Of a stretch of 64,000 nucleotides of DNA, positions 35,801 to 44,266 are shown piece after piece (position 1 is the first letter of the stretch; every line of letters begins with the position of its first letter). Source of the stretch: an uncultured Oscillospiraceae bacterium (GTDB taxonomy: Bacteria > Bacillota > Clostridia > Oscillospirales > Ruminococcaceae). A program made the translations under genes and the position numbers. Location of the stretch: the NCBI GenBank assembly GCA_947522735.1, contig CANNTZ010000006.1:5027-69026 (forward strand), given 5' to 3'. Below the pieces are notes generated by a model, which was not told the origin of the DNA, made no database searches, and was given only the letters and a program-made list of their open reading frames with translations.

Positions 35801-36270
35801 ATGATTTTGCGCAGAATCTCTATCGCGATATGAACTGCTTCACAGAGCATCCGATTCCGGAATTTGGACACGGTATCGGCCCGTTCTTCAAGACGCCGGA
35901 TGAGGCGCAGTTCCTCGTTTTCCTGCGCAACCATCTCGTCCGCGAGACAAAGGACGGACTGGCGCTGCTCTCCGGCGCGCCGCGCGGCTGGTTTGCGCCC
36001 GGAAAGACGCTGAGGTTCGAGGGGCTTGCGAGCGGCTGCGGCCCGGTCTCCGTCGCAACCGGGAACGGCGAGGATTTCTCGCGCGTCAGCATCTCGGCAA
36101 AATGGCGGCGCACACCGGAGACGCTGCGCATTTCGGTGCGCCGTCCGGACGGAAGGACGCCTGTGCGCGTCATAGTCAACGGCGAGGAGCTTGGCGGAGA
36201 ATGTGTTGACGGGGACGTGATAACCGTCGCAGCCCCGTCGGAGAAGCTCGATATCGTGGCGGAATATTGA
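32866..36270 (+). CDS. large putative (alpha/alpha)6-barrel glycosidase, family not assigned
   Basis: 1134 residues. The N-terminal part (about 40-200) reads as a discoidin-like beta-sandwich with many Trp and Tyr (FEWDQPRDIRAVEIDF, GRGWIGVDDA-like segments). A second beta region spans about 300-600. From about 620 to 1020 a helical repeat region looks like a six-hairpin barrel: GNYIVPAGTYTYMACGNEA, YNLDHGYILSCFADHYML, GLMPHGHLEDNGEWRCWF, RDWGWFRETAYGPLHL and EHPIPEFGHGIGPF. Acidic residues in these segments are candidate catalysts. I cannot place it in a named GH family. No signal peptide is present, so it is probably intracellular. The ATG at 32866 follows GGAGG by six bases; an ATG at 32848 would overlap that site. 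Confidence 0.7.
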   Translation: MIPDYFGQIHFEEGRWARLRAFNNGERLELRAEDILPEKDGGYICRISEEATKSEGRSVWQIGFEWDQPRDIRAVEIDFAPGFDGAQVKEQYIEYWQRCWPTKNPNRDAGARRGWIGVDDAFNGCWTEAYGEIELRPDGSREVFDHVDVTEVDHEGIWGAHAEFNSSEDYNAFYRRALKLRVMFISDEAPVVKSFRIIGNCTVEEKRCEIYFDAAKKGGTRLDKKDVSIWNGEIKSIEEFDGGLRVDYTANAGVRTAGDATVLQFACEPPFGVNAADIDGGVYMEDYGLLITPPCGKAGAERRVAELTAGKRSIFDRVPEHAEQTLANAFAEIPAMEPHKQPPYGRYVILGWDGLRQKFCLRYNGDIFADKKQQKSARRDLAGTRWAGPVLHFRIASGDPPVRHEKKDECRQYMPDAAVPVYVTEWEDREIEYRQTSFATLRDRSLIGRSGLRGDEDIVVMNRIEIRNASEDSHVSRLYIELFPAEQAAMRGNILVAEGRVTPDDTVHCGWRVQRYGVDCMRLAAKPEKGELRCIPKVTDGVVASWTEPGERDIFSYYDGSRPRFEAPSSVPTTMLHEVELGSFETCTLDFVIPYNTPVTPEETSEIASLNFEEQRALVTGFWRAFYDGAAKLELPDEKQLDDFVKAVPWHIIMTAMREPVTGNYIVPAGTYTYMACGNEACMQIRLMDYLGYHDYAEKYLETYVNCQGMNGLDGNFKSKKGALVAVNYGGRGTNDNQFAYNLDHGYILSCFADHYMLTGDGDWLRRVAQTVIDGCDFVFREREANKKFDENGERASYYGLMPHGHLEDNGEWRCWFAVNAHACGGILRIARALEEIGCPEAERIMRAGLEYRDDIRDCLVRAMAKSPAVPNGRGGYMPHLPTRAEIRGRDWGWFRETAYGPLHLVYGLVLEPDEQLTEWILRDLEDNLFLSRSYGRIADREKYWFSRGGITIQSNLLFNDLVYLERNEPERAVRALFNDFAQNLYRDMNCFTEHPIPEFGHGIGPFFKTPDEAQFLVFLRNHLVRETKDGLALLSGAPRGWFAPGKTLRFEGLASGCGPVSVATGNGEDFSRVSISAKWRRTPETLRISVRRPDGRTPVRVIVNGEELGGECVDGDVITVAAPSEKLDIVAEY

Positions 36271-36743
36271 TTTCAACCTGTGGCGGCGCGTTGCGCAAAA
36301 CGCTGATGCTCGGTTTTCTGAAGCTGCCGGGGCTCCCGGCGCCGATGATATTTGCGATGCGCTCAACGCGCTGCCGGGGCCTCGGTTAGCTCGGGTATGC
36401 TGTCAGGCTTCGGGCGGCTGTTGCGGGATAATAGTGATATCCTGTTTCCGAGCAAGCCCGTTGAAGCTAAAGGGAGAGATCAGACTCGACGGCTGAGATT
36501 GTCGAAAAGCTTCGCGCGGGTGATTCTGTCCGGGGCAGGATCGATGATTCTTGCGGCAAGGCTGTTCACTGCGGTATACCGGAGGAGCGCGCGGTTCGAC
36601 GACGTCCTCTGCGGCGGCAGCGGCGGCAGGGAGATAACGGCGCTATAGACGAGGGGCGGACGGGATGCTGCGGGACGCCGTGGCCGAGGCGCCGCTTTTG
36701 CCCGAAATATTGCGGTTTTTTTGAATTTTTGCGAGGAAAACAG
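36271..36743. other. intergenic stretch without a recognised gene
   Basis: About 470 bases between the glycosidase gene and the infC promoter. One plus-strand frame stays open for about 98 codons (36352-36648), but it has no ribosome site and no recognisable product. No repeat, RNA gene or clear terminator was found. Confidence 0.5.
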
Positions 36744-36772
36744 TTGACAACGGCGTGCAGCGGTGCTATAAT
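36744..36772 (+). promoter_or_regulatory. strong sigma-A promoter of infC-rpmI-rplT
   Basis: Perfect TTGACA (36744-36749) and TATAAT (36767-36772) boxes with a 17-bp spacer. It gives a leader of about 175 nt before infC. Confidence 0.9.
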
Positions 36773-36778
36773 AATCTG

Positions 36779-36952
36779 GAAAACAAAGCGGAACACTCCC
36801 ACCAGCCGCATTTTGCTGCGCGCATGGTCAATATTTTTGGTCGCGGCGGTTGTCGCGGCGGTATTGATTTGTGCGTGGATGGTCATGGGCTGTCCGCGCT
36901 GTATTTTTGTAATTTTATTGTATCGACTTTAAGGCTATGGAGGTGTTGAGCT
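36779..36952 (+). promoter_or_regulatory. infC operon 5' leader, possible autoregulatory region
   Basis: About 175 nt lie between the predicted transcription start and the infC start. In Bacillota this operon is often controlled by L20 binding to its leader; I cannot draw a convincing L20 leader fold here, so that is inference. One frame reads through a hydrophobic stretch (SIFLVAAVVAAVLICAWMVM) up to TAA at about 36930. It lacks a good start and ribosome site. Confidence 0.4.
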
Positions 36953-37483
36953 ATCAGCAACAAGGAACTGCTTATCAATGAGGAGATCAGGGACAAAGAG
37001 GTTCGCGTTATCGACGCGGACGGCTCCCAGTTGGGAATAATGTCCTCGCGCGACGCGCAGCGCATCGCGACGGAAAAGAATCTGGATCTTGTAAAGATCG
37101 CTCCTCAGGCTGCGCCACCGGTATGTCGTATCATGGACTACGGAAAGTACCGTTTTGAACAGGCAAAGCGCGAAAAGGAAGCAAGAAAGAATCAGAAGAT
37201 CGTCGAGATCAAGGAAGTACGTCTTTCGCTGAATATCGATACGAACGATTTCAATACGAAGGTCAACCACGGGTTGAGGTTTTTGAAGGACGGAAACAAG
37301 GTCAAGGTATCGCTGCGTTTCAGAGGCCGCGAGATGGCTCACCAGCAGCTTGGCGAAACGCTGATGACCCGCTTCGCCGAGGCGTGCGCCGAGTTTGGCA
37401 GCGTCGAAAAGAACCCCAAGCTGGAAGGCCGCAGCATGATAATGTTTCTTGCGCCCAAAGCCGTGAAGCAGAACCGCGAGTGA
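36953..37483 (+). CDS. infC: translation initiation factor IF-3, AUC start codon
   Basis: 176 residues if begun at ATC 36953-36955. IF-3 binds the 30S subunit and checks start-codon choice. The N-domain (NKELLINEEIRDKEVRVID, then MDYGKYRFEQAKREKEARK) and the C-domain (IKEVRLSLNIDTNDFNTK, GNKVKVSLRFRGREM) are complete. No ATG, GTG or TTG exists in frame before residue 27. GGAGG lies nine bases before the ATC. Unusual AUU, AUC or AUA starts are well known for infC and let IF-3 repress its own translation. First gene of infC-rpmI-rplT. Confidence 0.93.
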   Translation: MSNKELLINEEIRDKEVRVIDADGSQLGIMSSRDAQRIATEKNLDLVKIAPQAAPPVCRIMDYGKYRFEQAKREKEARKNQKIVEIKEVRLSLNIDTNDFNTKVNHGLRFLKDGNKVKVSLRFRGREMAHQQLGETLMTRFAEACAEFGSVEKNPKLEGRSMIMFLAPKAVKQNRE

Positions 37484-37581
37484 TTCGCGGACCATCGTTC
37501 AGCCCGATCTGGCGGCGACGCGGCGCAGGCCGCAGCGGAGCCGCCCTTTATTCAGGAATTAATTAACAGGAGGACCACCAA

Positions 37582-37785
37582 ATGCCTAAGCTCAAGAATC
37601 ACAGCGGCGCAAAAAAGCGCTTCTCGTTTACTAAGACCGGTAAGGTCAAGCGCGCGCATGCTTTCAAATCCCACATCCTTACTGAAAAGGATGCCAAGCG
37701 CAAGCGCGGACTTCGCAAGGCGACCTATGCGGACAAGACCAATACCATGGCTATAAGAGCGCTGCTTCCCAATAAGAAGAAATAA
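37582..37785 (+). CDS. rpmI: 50S ribosomal protein L35
   Basis: 67 residues, very basic. The start PKLKNHSGAKKRFSFTKTGKVK and the end RALLPNKKK are typical of bL35, a small protein of the large ribosomal subunit. AGGAGG precedes the ATG. It lies between infC and rplT, the normal order. Confidence 0.97.
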   Translation: MPKLKNHSGAKKRFSFTKTGKVKRAHAFKSHILTEKDAKRKRGLRKATYADKTNTMAIRALLPNKKK

Positions 37786-37842
37786 GGAACAGGCCGCGCC
37801 GGTAAGGCGGCGAAAACAACCCATAACGGAGGAGAATAGTAA

Positions 37843-38196
37843 ATGGCTCGTATTAAGCGCGCAACTATGGCGCATAAAAGAAGAAAAAAGGTATTGAAGC
37901 TTGCCAAGGGTTACTATGGCAGCAAAAGCAGACAGTTTAAGGTGGCAAAGCAGGCCGTCATGAAGTCCGGCCAGTATGCCTACACCGGCAGGCGTCTCAA
38001 GAAGAGAGATTTCAGACGTCTCTGGATCACCCGTATTTCCGCCGGATGCCGCATGAACGGAATCAACTATTCCCAGTTCATGAACGGCCTGAAGAAAGCC
38101 GATGTGACTCTCAACCGCAAAATGCTCTCCGAGATCGCTATCCACGACGCCGCTGCCTTCACCGCTCTTGTCGAGAAGGCCAAGGCTGCTCTTTGA
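37843..38196 (+). CDS. rplT: 50S ribosomal protein L20
   Basis: 117 residues. MARIKRATMAHKRRKKVLKL with the long basic N-terminal extension, and RISAGCRMNGINYSQFMNGL, define bL20, which is needed early in 50S assembly and can repress this operon in Bacillota. GGAGG precedes the ATG. Last gene of the operon; a clear terminator follows 65 bp later. Confidence 0.97.
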   Translation: MARIKRATMAHKRRKKVLKLAKGYYGSKSRQFKVAKQAVMKSGQYAYTGRRLKKRDFRRLWITRISAGCRMNGINYSQFMNGLKKADVTLNRKMLSEIAIHDAAAFTALVEKAKAAL

Positions 38197-38260
38197 TCGC
38201 AGGATCGGGCGTCCCGGTTTTTACGGCTTAAAGGCTGAAAGATATATCCTGTATCGCTGA

Positions 38261-38291
38261 AACGACCGGATGAAACAAGCCGGTCGTTTTT
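38261..38291 (+). terminator. rho-independent terminator of the infC operon
   Basis: AACGACCGG pairs with CCGGTCGTT and runs into TTTTT. Confidence 0.9.
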
Positions 38292-38365
38292 GAATTTGAC
38301 GGCGGCGCAGCGGCGCGGATATCGCCGGGCGCCCCGGCAACTATATATAATGTATGGAGAGAGCG

Positions 38366-39199
38366 ATGGCGGCGGGGATTTTTGTGGAAAAGATAAGCGG
38401 GCGGGATAATCCGCTGATAAAGAGGCTTGCGCTGCTCTGCACGGACAGAGCCGAGCGATATGAGCGCCGTGAGTTCGTCGCCGAGGGCGTGAGGCTCTGC
38501 GGTGAGGCGGCGGAGGCCGGAATAGTCGGGATATTGCTGGCGACACCCGGCGCTATGCGGAAATATCCGGAGGAAATTGGCCGGATCGCATCAAAATGCG
38601 GGCGCACTGTCGAGATATCGGACAGCGTTGCCGAAAAAATTTCCGACGTAAAAGCGCCGCAGGGGGTATTTTGTTTATGCAATATGCTTGACAATCGCGA
38701 TTTCGCTGATAAAATAGACAGTGGGGGAGCATCGGGCGCGATAAGCCCGGACGGACGCTATATGCTGCTGTGCTCCCTTCAGGATCCGGGAAACATCGGC
38801 ACGATAATCCGCTGCTGCGACGCCTTTGGGGTGACGGCGGTGATTTTGACGCGCGACTGCCCGGATATATACAGTCCGAAGCTGCTGCGCTCGACGATGG
38901 GCAGCCTGTTCCACATTCCGGTGTTGATTGCCGGAACGCCCGAGGAGGCGGTGGAGGCGCTCAGGCGTTCCGGAGTGCGGCTCTACGCTGCGGCGCTGAC
39001 CGGGGCGAGCGTGCCGCTTGGAAGGGTGCGCTTTGAGGACGGCGACGCCGTCGTCATCGGCAACGAGGGCAGGGGCCTGCCGGAGAGAATAATCGGGATG
39101 TGCGGGCGCACCGTCAAGATCGAGATGCGCGGGCGCGCCGAATCGCTCAACGCGGCCTCGGCGGCGTCGGTGCTGGCCTACCGGCTGACGCAGGACTGA
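38366..39199 (+). CDS. SpoU/TrmH-family RNA 2'-O-methyltransferase
   Basis: 277 residues. The N-terminal substrate-binding domain (SGRDNPLIKRLALL, then RREFVAEGVRLCGEA) precedes a SPOUT knot domain with its three motifs: LCSLQDPGNIGTIIR (motif 1), VVIGNEGRGLPE (motif 2) and EMRGRAESLNAASAASVLAY (motif 3). Such enzymes methylate the 2'-hydroxyl of rRNA or tRNA nucleotides using AdoMet. The target cannot be named. Start at 38366 with GGAGAG upstream; an ATG at 38354 is possible. It leads the run of RNA/DNA processing genes that continues with dprA and topA. Confidence 0.9.
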   Translation: MAAGIFVEKISGRDNPLIKRLALLCTDRAERYERREFVAEGVRLCGEAAEAGIVGILLATPGAMRKYPEEIGRIASKCGRTVEISDSVAEKISDVKAPQGVFCLCNMLDNRDFADKIDSGGASGAISPDGRYMLLCSLQDPGNIGTIIRCCDAFGVTAVILTRDCPDIYSPKLLRSTMGSLFHIPVLIAGTPEEAVEALRRSGVRLYAAALTGASVPLGRVRFEDGDAVVIGNEGRGLPERIIGMCGRTVKIEMRGRAESLNAASAASVLAYRLTQD

Positions 39200-39221
39200 C
39201 AATCTGACGCGGGGGCTGATT

Positions 39222-40799
39222 ATGAGAGACTGGCTCTATTGGATATGGCTTGCCGAGGCTTTTGGTCCGGGGTGCGACTGCCGCCCGGTGCTCGAGGAAT
39301 ACGGCGAGCCGCGCAGATTTTATGAGGAGGGCGAATATGCCCTGAATGAGCTTTGCAGGCGCGGCGTGCTCAAGCTCTCCAAAAGCAGGCGCGAGCACGT
39401 GCAGAAGAGCTTCGGAGAGGATGCACTGGACGATGCAAAGCGGCTGTTTGAGAGTGTATACAAGCTTGGGCTTGGACTGACGGCGATAACCGACCGCGAA
39501 TATCCGTCGCTGCTGCGGCGCATAGACGATCCGCCCGTGCTGCTGTATGTCAAGGGCGAGCTGCCGCAGCTCGAAAACGTGCTGACCGTCGGCGTCGTAG
39601 GGAGCCGACGCTGCTGTGACACAGCCGCCGCGCGCACCGAAAAGCTCTGTCGCGAGCTGTCGGAGACGGGAGCGATGGTCGTAAGCGGTCTTGCCCAGGG
39701 CATCGATACTGCGGCGGCGCGTGCCGTGACCGAGGCGGGCTATAGGACGATAGCGGTGGTCGGCTGCGGACTGGATATCGTCTATCCCATGCAAAACACC
39801 AACCTTTTTTACCGAATAGCGGAGAACGGCGCGGTCGTCTCCGAGTATCCGCCGGGTTCGCCGCCGGTGGCGATGCACTTTCCGCAGAGAAACAGGATAA
39901 TCTCCGGGATCTCGCGCGCGGTGGTGGTTGCGGAGGCGGGGCTGAAGAGCGGAGCCCTGATAACCGCGCGTGAAGCCAAAAAGCAGAAGCGCGGCGTGTT
40001 CGTGCTGGATTGTTTCGAGGACAGCGCTTGCAGAGGCGATTTCCAAGGCTGCCGTATGCTGTTGAAGCAGGGAGCGGTGAAGATCTCCTGCGCAAGCGAA
40101 ATATTCGACCGTTACGGCGGAGTCTGTCCCACGGGCGAGAGCTGGGAGGATCGATATCTCGCGTGGGACGGTGTGGATGAACCGGATGGTTTCGACGAGC
40201 CGGAATGGATAGCGTCGAGGGAGCGCAGACGTGCGCCGGAAAACGACGCAGACACGGACAGCCGCGAGGTGTCGCGTCCGGCAGGCGTGCGGGTCATGCT
40301 GCCGGAGGACTGGCCGGAAGCGCCGGGAGCCGCAGGAGACCCGAAGGCGAAGGAATTTGGCCGGTTTCTGCGCAACATGAGAGTGGAGCGCGGGATGTTC
40401 GGCGCGACGGTGCTGACCTTCGAGGGCTACGGAAAGCAGGAACAGGCACAGCAGCCGGAGAAAACGAACGAGCCGGACGACAGCAGCGGGCTCAGCCCCG
40501 CCGGGAAAAAGCAGACCGCAAGGCGCACGGTGACGCATACTACGGAGAAGCCGCAGGAGGTGGACGTCACGCCTCCGGAGGCGCCGCAAACGACGGAGGA
40601 GCTGTCGGAGCTTGGGCGGCAGGTGCTCGCCGCGATGAACGAGCTCCCTCAGGGGATGGAGGAGCTGTCCGGCAGGCTGGATATACGTATTGACAAGCTG
40701 GCGGCGGCGCTTGCGGAGCTGGAGATAGACGGCTTCGTCGTCTCGCAGCCGGGCGCACGTTACATGCTCACGCCAAAGCGTAGAAAGCAGATAAAATAA
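39222..40799 (+). CDS. dprA: DNA-processing protein DprA with long linker and winged helix
   Basis: 525 residues, longer than the usual 290-370. The Rossmann core (about 85-300) has the family motifs VGSRRCC, VSGLAQGIDTAAA, VVGCGLDIVYP, and FPQRNRIISGISRAVVVAEA. DprA loads RecA on incoming single-stranded DNA during transformation. A low-complexity linker of about 150 residues (310-460) follows, rich in Pro, Glu, Arg and Gln. The C-terminus (about 465-525) is a winged helix (LGRQVLAAMNELPQG, then LEIDGFVVSQPGARYML) as in other DprA proteins. The gene lies 22 bp after the methyltransferase gene and just before topA, a common order in Bacillota. Confidence 0.93.
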   Translation: MRDWLYWIWLAEAFGPGCDCRPVLEEYGEPRRFYEEGEYALNELCRRGVLKLSKSRREHVQKSFGEDALDDAKRLFESVYKLGLGLTAITDREYPSLLRRIDDPPVLLYVKGELPQLENVLTVGVVGSRRCCDTAAARTEKLCRELSETGAMVVSGLAQGIDTAAARAVTEAGYRTIAVVGCGLDIVYPMQNTNLFYRIAENGAVVSEYPPGSPPVAMHFPQRNRIISGISRAVVVAEAGLKSGALITAREAKKQKRGVFVLDCFEDSACRGDFQGCRMLLKQGAVKISCASEIFDRYGGVCPTGESWEDRYLAWDGVDEPDGFDEPEWIASRERRRAPENDADTDSREVSRPAGVRVMLPEDWPEAPGAAGDPKAKEFGRFLRNMRVERGMFGATVLTFEGYGKQEQAQQPEKTNEPDDSSGLSPAGKKQTARRTVTHTTEKPQEVDVTPPEAPQTTEELSELGRQVLAAMNELPQGMEELSGRLDIRIDKLAAALAELEIDGFVVSQPGARYMLTPKRRKQIK

Positions 40800-40821
40800 C
40801 GACAAGGGTGAAGTTCAGATA

Positions 40822-42912
40822 ATGTCCAAATTGGTGATAGTTGAGTCTCCGGCGAAGGCCAAGACGATAAAGAAATACCTTGGAGAGGGCTACGAGGTCG
40901 TCGCGTCTATGGGACACGTCGTCGATCTGCCCAAGAGCAGGCTCGGAGTGGAGGTCGATAACGACTTCAAGCCGGATTACGTTACGATCGAGGGCAAGGA
41001 CGAGCTGGTGAAGTCGCTCTCCAAGCAGGCGAAAAAGAGCGAGGCTGTATTTCTTGCGACCGACCCGGACCGCGAGGGAGAGGCGATATCATGGCATCTG
41101 GCGCGGCTGTTCGGGATGGATATCGAGAATGAGAATCGAGTCACATTCAATGAGATAACCAAAACCGGAGTGCAAAGCGGAATGGCACATCCGCGCAAGA
41201 TTGACGTCAATCTTGTGGACGCGCAGCAGACGCGGCGCATACTCGACAGGATTGTCGGTTACAAGCTGAGCCCGTTCCTTTGGAAAAAGGTGCGCCGCGG
41301 GCTTTCCGCCGGACGCGTCCAGTCTGTCGCGGTGCGGCTGATCTCCGACCGCGAGGACGAGATTAAGGCGTTTGTGCCGGTTGAATACTGGTCCATCGAC
41401 GCCAGACTGCTTGCGCCGAACGATAAGCGCGAATTTACCGCGAAATTTTACGGCAAGGACGGCAAAAAGCTGGAGCTGCACACAAAAGAGGAGACAGACA
41501 AGGTGATCAAAGCGTTGGACGGCGCGGAATATGAGGTCACCGGAGTCAAAAAGGGGCTGCGCAAAAAGGCGCCGCAGCCGCCGTTCATTACCTCTACCCT
41601 ACAGCAGGAGGCGTCGCGCAAGCTCGGCTTCCAGGCACGCCGCACGATGAAGGCCGCGCAGGAGCTTTACGAGGGCGTGGACGTGGAGGGCCACGGTGCG
41701 GTCGGTCTGATAACCTATATGAGAACCGATTCGCTGCGCATATCCGACGAGGCGGCCGGCGCCGCGGAGGCGTACATCGAGGCGAACTACGGCAAGGCTT
41801 ACCGCACGCCCAAGCGCCGAGTTTTCAAAAGCAAATCAGGCGCGCAGGACGCGCACGAGGCTATCCGTCCGACAATGCCGGACATGACCCCGGCCAAGCT
41901 GAAAAGCAGCCTGACCTCCGACCAGTATAAGCTGTACAAGCTCATTTGGGAGCGCTTCATCGCAAGCCAGATGGCGAATGCGCAGCTTGAGACGGTATCG
42001 GTGGAGATCTTTGCGAACGGCTACAGCTTCAAGGCGTCTGGCTATTCCGTCAAATTTGACGGCTACACCGTGCTCTACGAGGAGGGCCGCGACGACGAGG
42101 AGGAGGAAAACACCCGTCTGCCGGAGCTTGCCGACGGAGATTTTCTGACGCTCGTCTCGCTTGACGGCGGACAGCACTTCACCCAGCCGCCCGCACGCTT
42201 CACCGAGGCGTCGCTGATAAAGACGCTCGAGGAAAACGGTATCGGCCGTCCGAGCACCTATGCACCGATAATCTCTACGATACTCTCGCGCGGCTACGTC
42301 GAGCGCGACGGCAAGTCGCTGCGTCCGACGATACTCGGAACCGTCACCACCGGTCTTATGTGCGAGCGCTTCCCAAACATCGTGGACGTCGAGTTCACCG
42401 CGAACATGGAAAAAACGCTTGACGACGTCGCCGAGGGCAGCAAGGACTGGGTCGCGACGCTGCGGGAATTTTATGGGCCGTTCATGCAGACGCTCGAAAC
42501 CGCCGAGGAACAGATGAAGGGCGTCCGCATAAAGATACCGGACGAGGAGACCGACGAGGTCTGCAAGGTTTGCGGTAAAAGGATGGTTATCAAGACCGGG
42601 CGCTTCGGCAAGTTTCTTGCCTGCTCCGGATTTCCGGAGTGCACCTATACGCAGAAGATAAAGAAGGAAACCGCAGGCAACTGCCCTGTGTGCGGCGCAA
42701 GGATGATGTCGATGAAGAGCAAGAACGGCAAGGAATTTTTCGGATGCTCGCGCTATCCCGAATGCTCCTTCATGACATGGGACACTCCGCTCGCCGACGA
42801 GTGCCCGGACTGCGGCGCAACGCTGTTCCGCAAGAAGGGCCGCGGCGGCAAGACTTACTGCGCCAGAGAGGGCTGCGGCTATGTCAAGGGCGTGGAGGAC
42901 AAGGACGAATAA
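40822..42912 (+). CDS. topA: DNA topoisomerase I
   Basis: 696 residues. The TOPRIM domain (1-140) shows KLVIVESPAKAKTIKKYLG and the metal-binding DPDREGEAI. The active-site tyrosine is in TYMRTDSLRIS near residue 300. The C-terminal part carries three zinc fingers: CKVCGKRM...CSGFPEC, CPVCGARM...CSRYPEC and CPDCGATL...CAREGC. It relaxes negative supercoils via a 5'-phosphotyrosine link. AAGGGTG precedes the ATG. The stop overlaps the trmFO start by one base (TAATG), so translation is coupled. Confidence 0.97.
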   Translation: MSKLVIVESPAKAKTIKKYLGEGYEVVASMGHVVDLPKSRLGVEVDNDFKPDYVTIEGKDELVKSLSKQAKKSEAVFLATDPDREGEAISWHLARLFGMDIENENRVTFNEITKTGVQSGMAHPRKIDVNLVDAQQTRRILDRIVGYKLSPFLWKKVRRGLSAGRVQSVAVRLISDREDEIKAFVPVEYWSIDARLLAPNDKREFTAKFYGKDGKKLELHTKEETDKVIKALDGAEYEVTGVKKGLRKKAPQPPFITSTLQQEASRKLGFQARRTMKAAQELYEGVDVEGHGAVGLITYMRTDSLRISDEAAGAAEAYIEANYGKAYRTPKRRVFKSKSGAQDAHEAIRPTMPDMTPAKLKSSLTSDQYKLYKLIWERFIASQMANAQLETVSVEIFANGYSFKASGYSVKFDGYTVLYEEGRDDEEEENTRLPELADGDFLTLVSLDGGQHFTQPPARFTEASLIKTLEENGIGRPSTYAPIISTILSRGYVERDGKSLRPTILGTVTTGLMCERFPNIVDVEFTANMEKTLDDVAEGSKDWVATLREFYGPFMQTLETAEEQMKGVRIKIPDEETDEVCKVCGKRMVIKTGRFGKFLACSGFPECTYTQKIKKETAGNCPVCGARMMSMKSKNGKEFFGCSRYPECSFMTWDTPLADECPDCGATLFRKKGRGGKTYCAREGCGYVKGVEDKDE

Positions 42913-44234
42913 TGGCGAAAATATATGTTGTCGGAGCGGGACTCGCGGGGTGCGAGGCGGCGTGGAGCGTGGCGGCGGCGGGACTGCCGGTGACGGTGTT
43001 CGAGATGAAGCCGGGGAAACGCTCTCCGGCACACAGGACAGACGATTTTGCGGAGCTTGTCTGCTCCAACTCGCTCAAGGCCTCCCGGCTTGAGACCTCG
43101 GCGGGGCTGCTGAAGGAGGAGATGCGCAGGCTGGGCTCGCTGACCGTGCCCTGCGCCGAAAGAACCGCCGTGGATGCGGGTGGCGCGCTTGCCGTGGACA
43201 GAAACGAGTTCTCGGCGCTTGTCACGCACAGAATGCGCGAAAACCCTATGATAACGCTGGAGAGCCGCGAGATAACTGAGATAGCGCCGAAGGACGGAGA
43301 GATATGGATAGTCGCGACGGGGCCGCTCACCTCCGAGCCGCTGGCTGCGCATCTGCGCGAGCGCTTCGGCGAGGGGCTGAGCTTCTTCGATGCGGCGGCG
43401 CCCGTCGTTACGGCGGCAAGCATCGATATGGACAGGGTGTTCTTTGCGTCAAGATATGGCCGCGGCGGCGACGACTACCTCAACTGCCCGATGAACAGGG
43501 AGCAGTACGAGGCGTTCTGGAACGAGCTTGTTAGCGCAGAACGTGCGCCGCTTGAGGAATTTGACCGCGAGAGCCTTCGCGTCTACGAGGGCTGTATGCC
43601 GGTGGAGGTGATGGCGGCGCGCGGAGTGGACACGCTGCGCTACGGCCCGCTGAAGCCCAAGGGACTGACAGACCCGCGCACCGGACGCCGCCCGTGGGCG
43701 AACCTACAGCTTCGGCGGGAGGACGCGGGCGGTACGAGATTCAATCTCGTCGGCTTCCAGACGAACCTCAGATTCGGCGAGCAGAAGCGCGTTTTCGGGA
43801 TGATACCGGGGCTGGAGAACGCGGAATACGTGCGGTATGGCGTGATGCACCGCAACACCTTTATCAAAAGCCCGGAGCTGCTGGACGCGGATTTCTCGCT
43901 GCGCAGCGACCGGAGGATATATTTTGCCGGACAGATGACCGGCGTCGAGGGCTATATGGAGTCGGCGTCGTCGGGGATAATCGCCGGGATAAACGCGGCG
44001 AGGGCAGCGAAAGGGCTGGAGCCGTTTGTTCCGGGTGTCGATACGATGACAGGTGCGCTTGCGCGATATATATCCGGAGCCGAGACGAAGGATTTTCAGC
44101 CGATGGGCGCGGCAATGGGGCTGCTGCCGGAGCTGCCGGAGCGCATACGCGACAAAAAGGCGCGCTATGCCGCATATTCCGCGCGGGCGCTTGCCTCGCT
44201 GGATGCGCAGCTCACAAGGCTGACTGAGAAATGA
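42912..44234 (+). CDS. trmFO: methylenetetrahydrofolate-tRNA-(uracil-5-)-methyltransferase
   Basis: 440 residues. TrmFO is the FAD- and folate-dependent enzyme that makes m5U54 in tRNA in most Bacillota. The FAD-binding VVGAGLAGCEAAW at residue 5, the cysteine in ELVCSNSLKA, the GYMESASSGIIAGINAARA region, and PLKPKGLTDPRTG are characteristic. It starts at the ATG overlapping the topA stop; a longer in-frame opening inside topA is read in the wrong frame there and rejected. It is followed by plsX with overlap of the upstream open frame. Confidence 0.95.
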   Translation: MAKIYVVGAGLAGCEAAWSVAAAGLPVTVFEMKPGKRSPAHRTDDFAELVCSNSLKASRLETSAGLLKEEMRRLGSLTVPCAERTAVDAGGALAVDRNEFSALVTHRMRENPMITLESREITEIAPKDGEIWIVATGPLTSEPLAAHLRERFGEGLSFFDAAAPVVTAASIDMDRVFFASRYGRGGDDYLNCPMNREQYEAFWNELVSAERAPLEEFDRESLRVYEGCMPVEVMAARGVDTLRYGPLKPKGLTDPRTGRRPWANLQLRREDAGGTRFNLVGFQTNLRFGEQKRVFGMIPGLENAEYVRYGVMHRNTFIKSPELLDADFSLRSDRRIYFAGQMTGVEGYMESASSGIIAGINAARAAKGLEPFVPGVDTMTGALARYISGAETKDFQPMGAAMGLLPELPERIRDKKARYAAYSARALASLDAQLTRLTEK

Positions 44235-44266
44235 AAAATTGTAAAAAACAGGAAGGGATGATAGGG

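Noticed and set aside
32728..36366. A 1212-codon open frame on the minus strand
   Set aside because: It is the antisense of the large barrel enzyme. Its translation has no family motifs and no ribosome site; long antisense frames are expected with this GC-rich codon use.
42639..42911. N-terminal extension of trmFO into topA
   Set aside because: The extension reads topA out of frame; the family N-terminus and the TAATG overlap fix the start at 42912.
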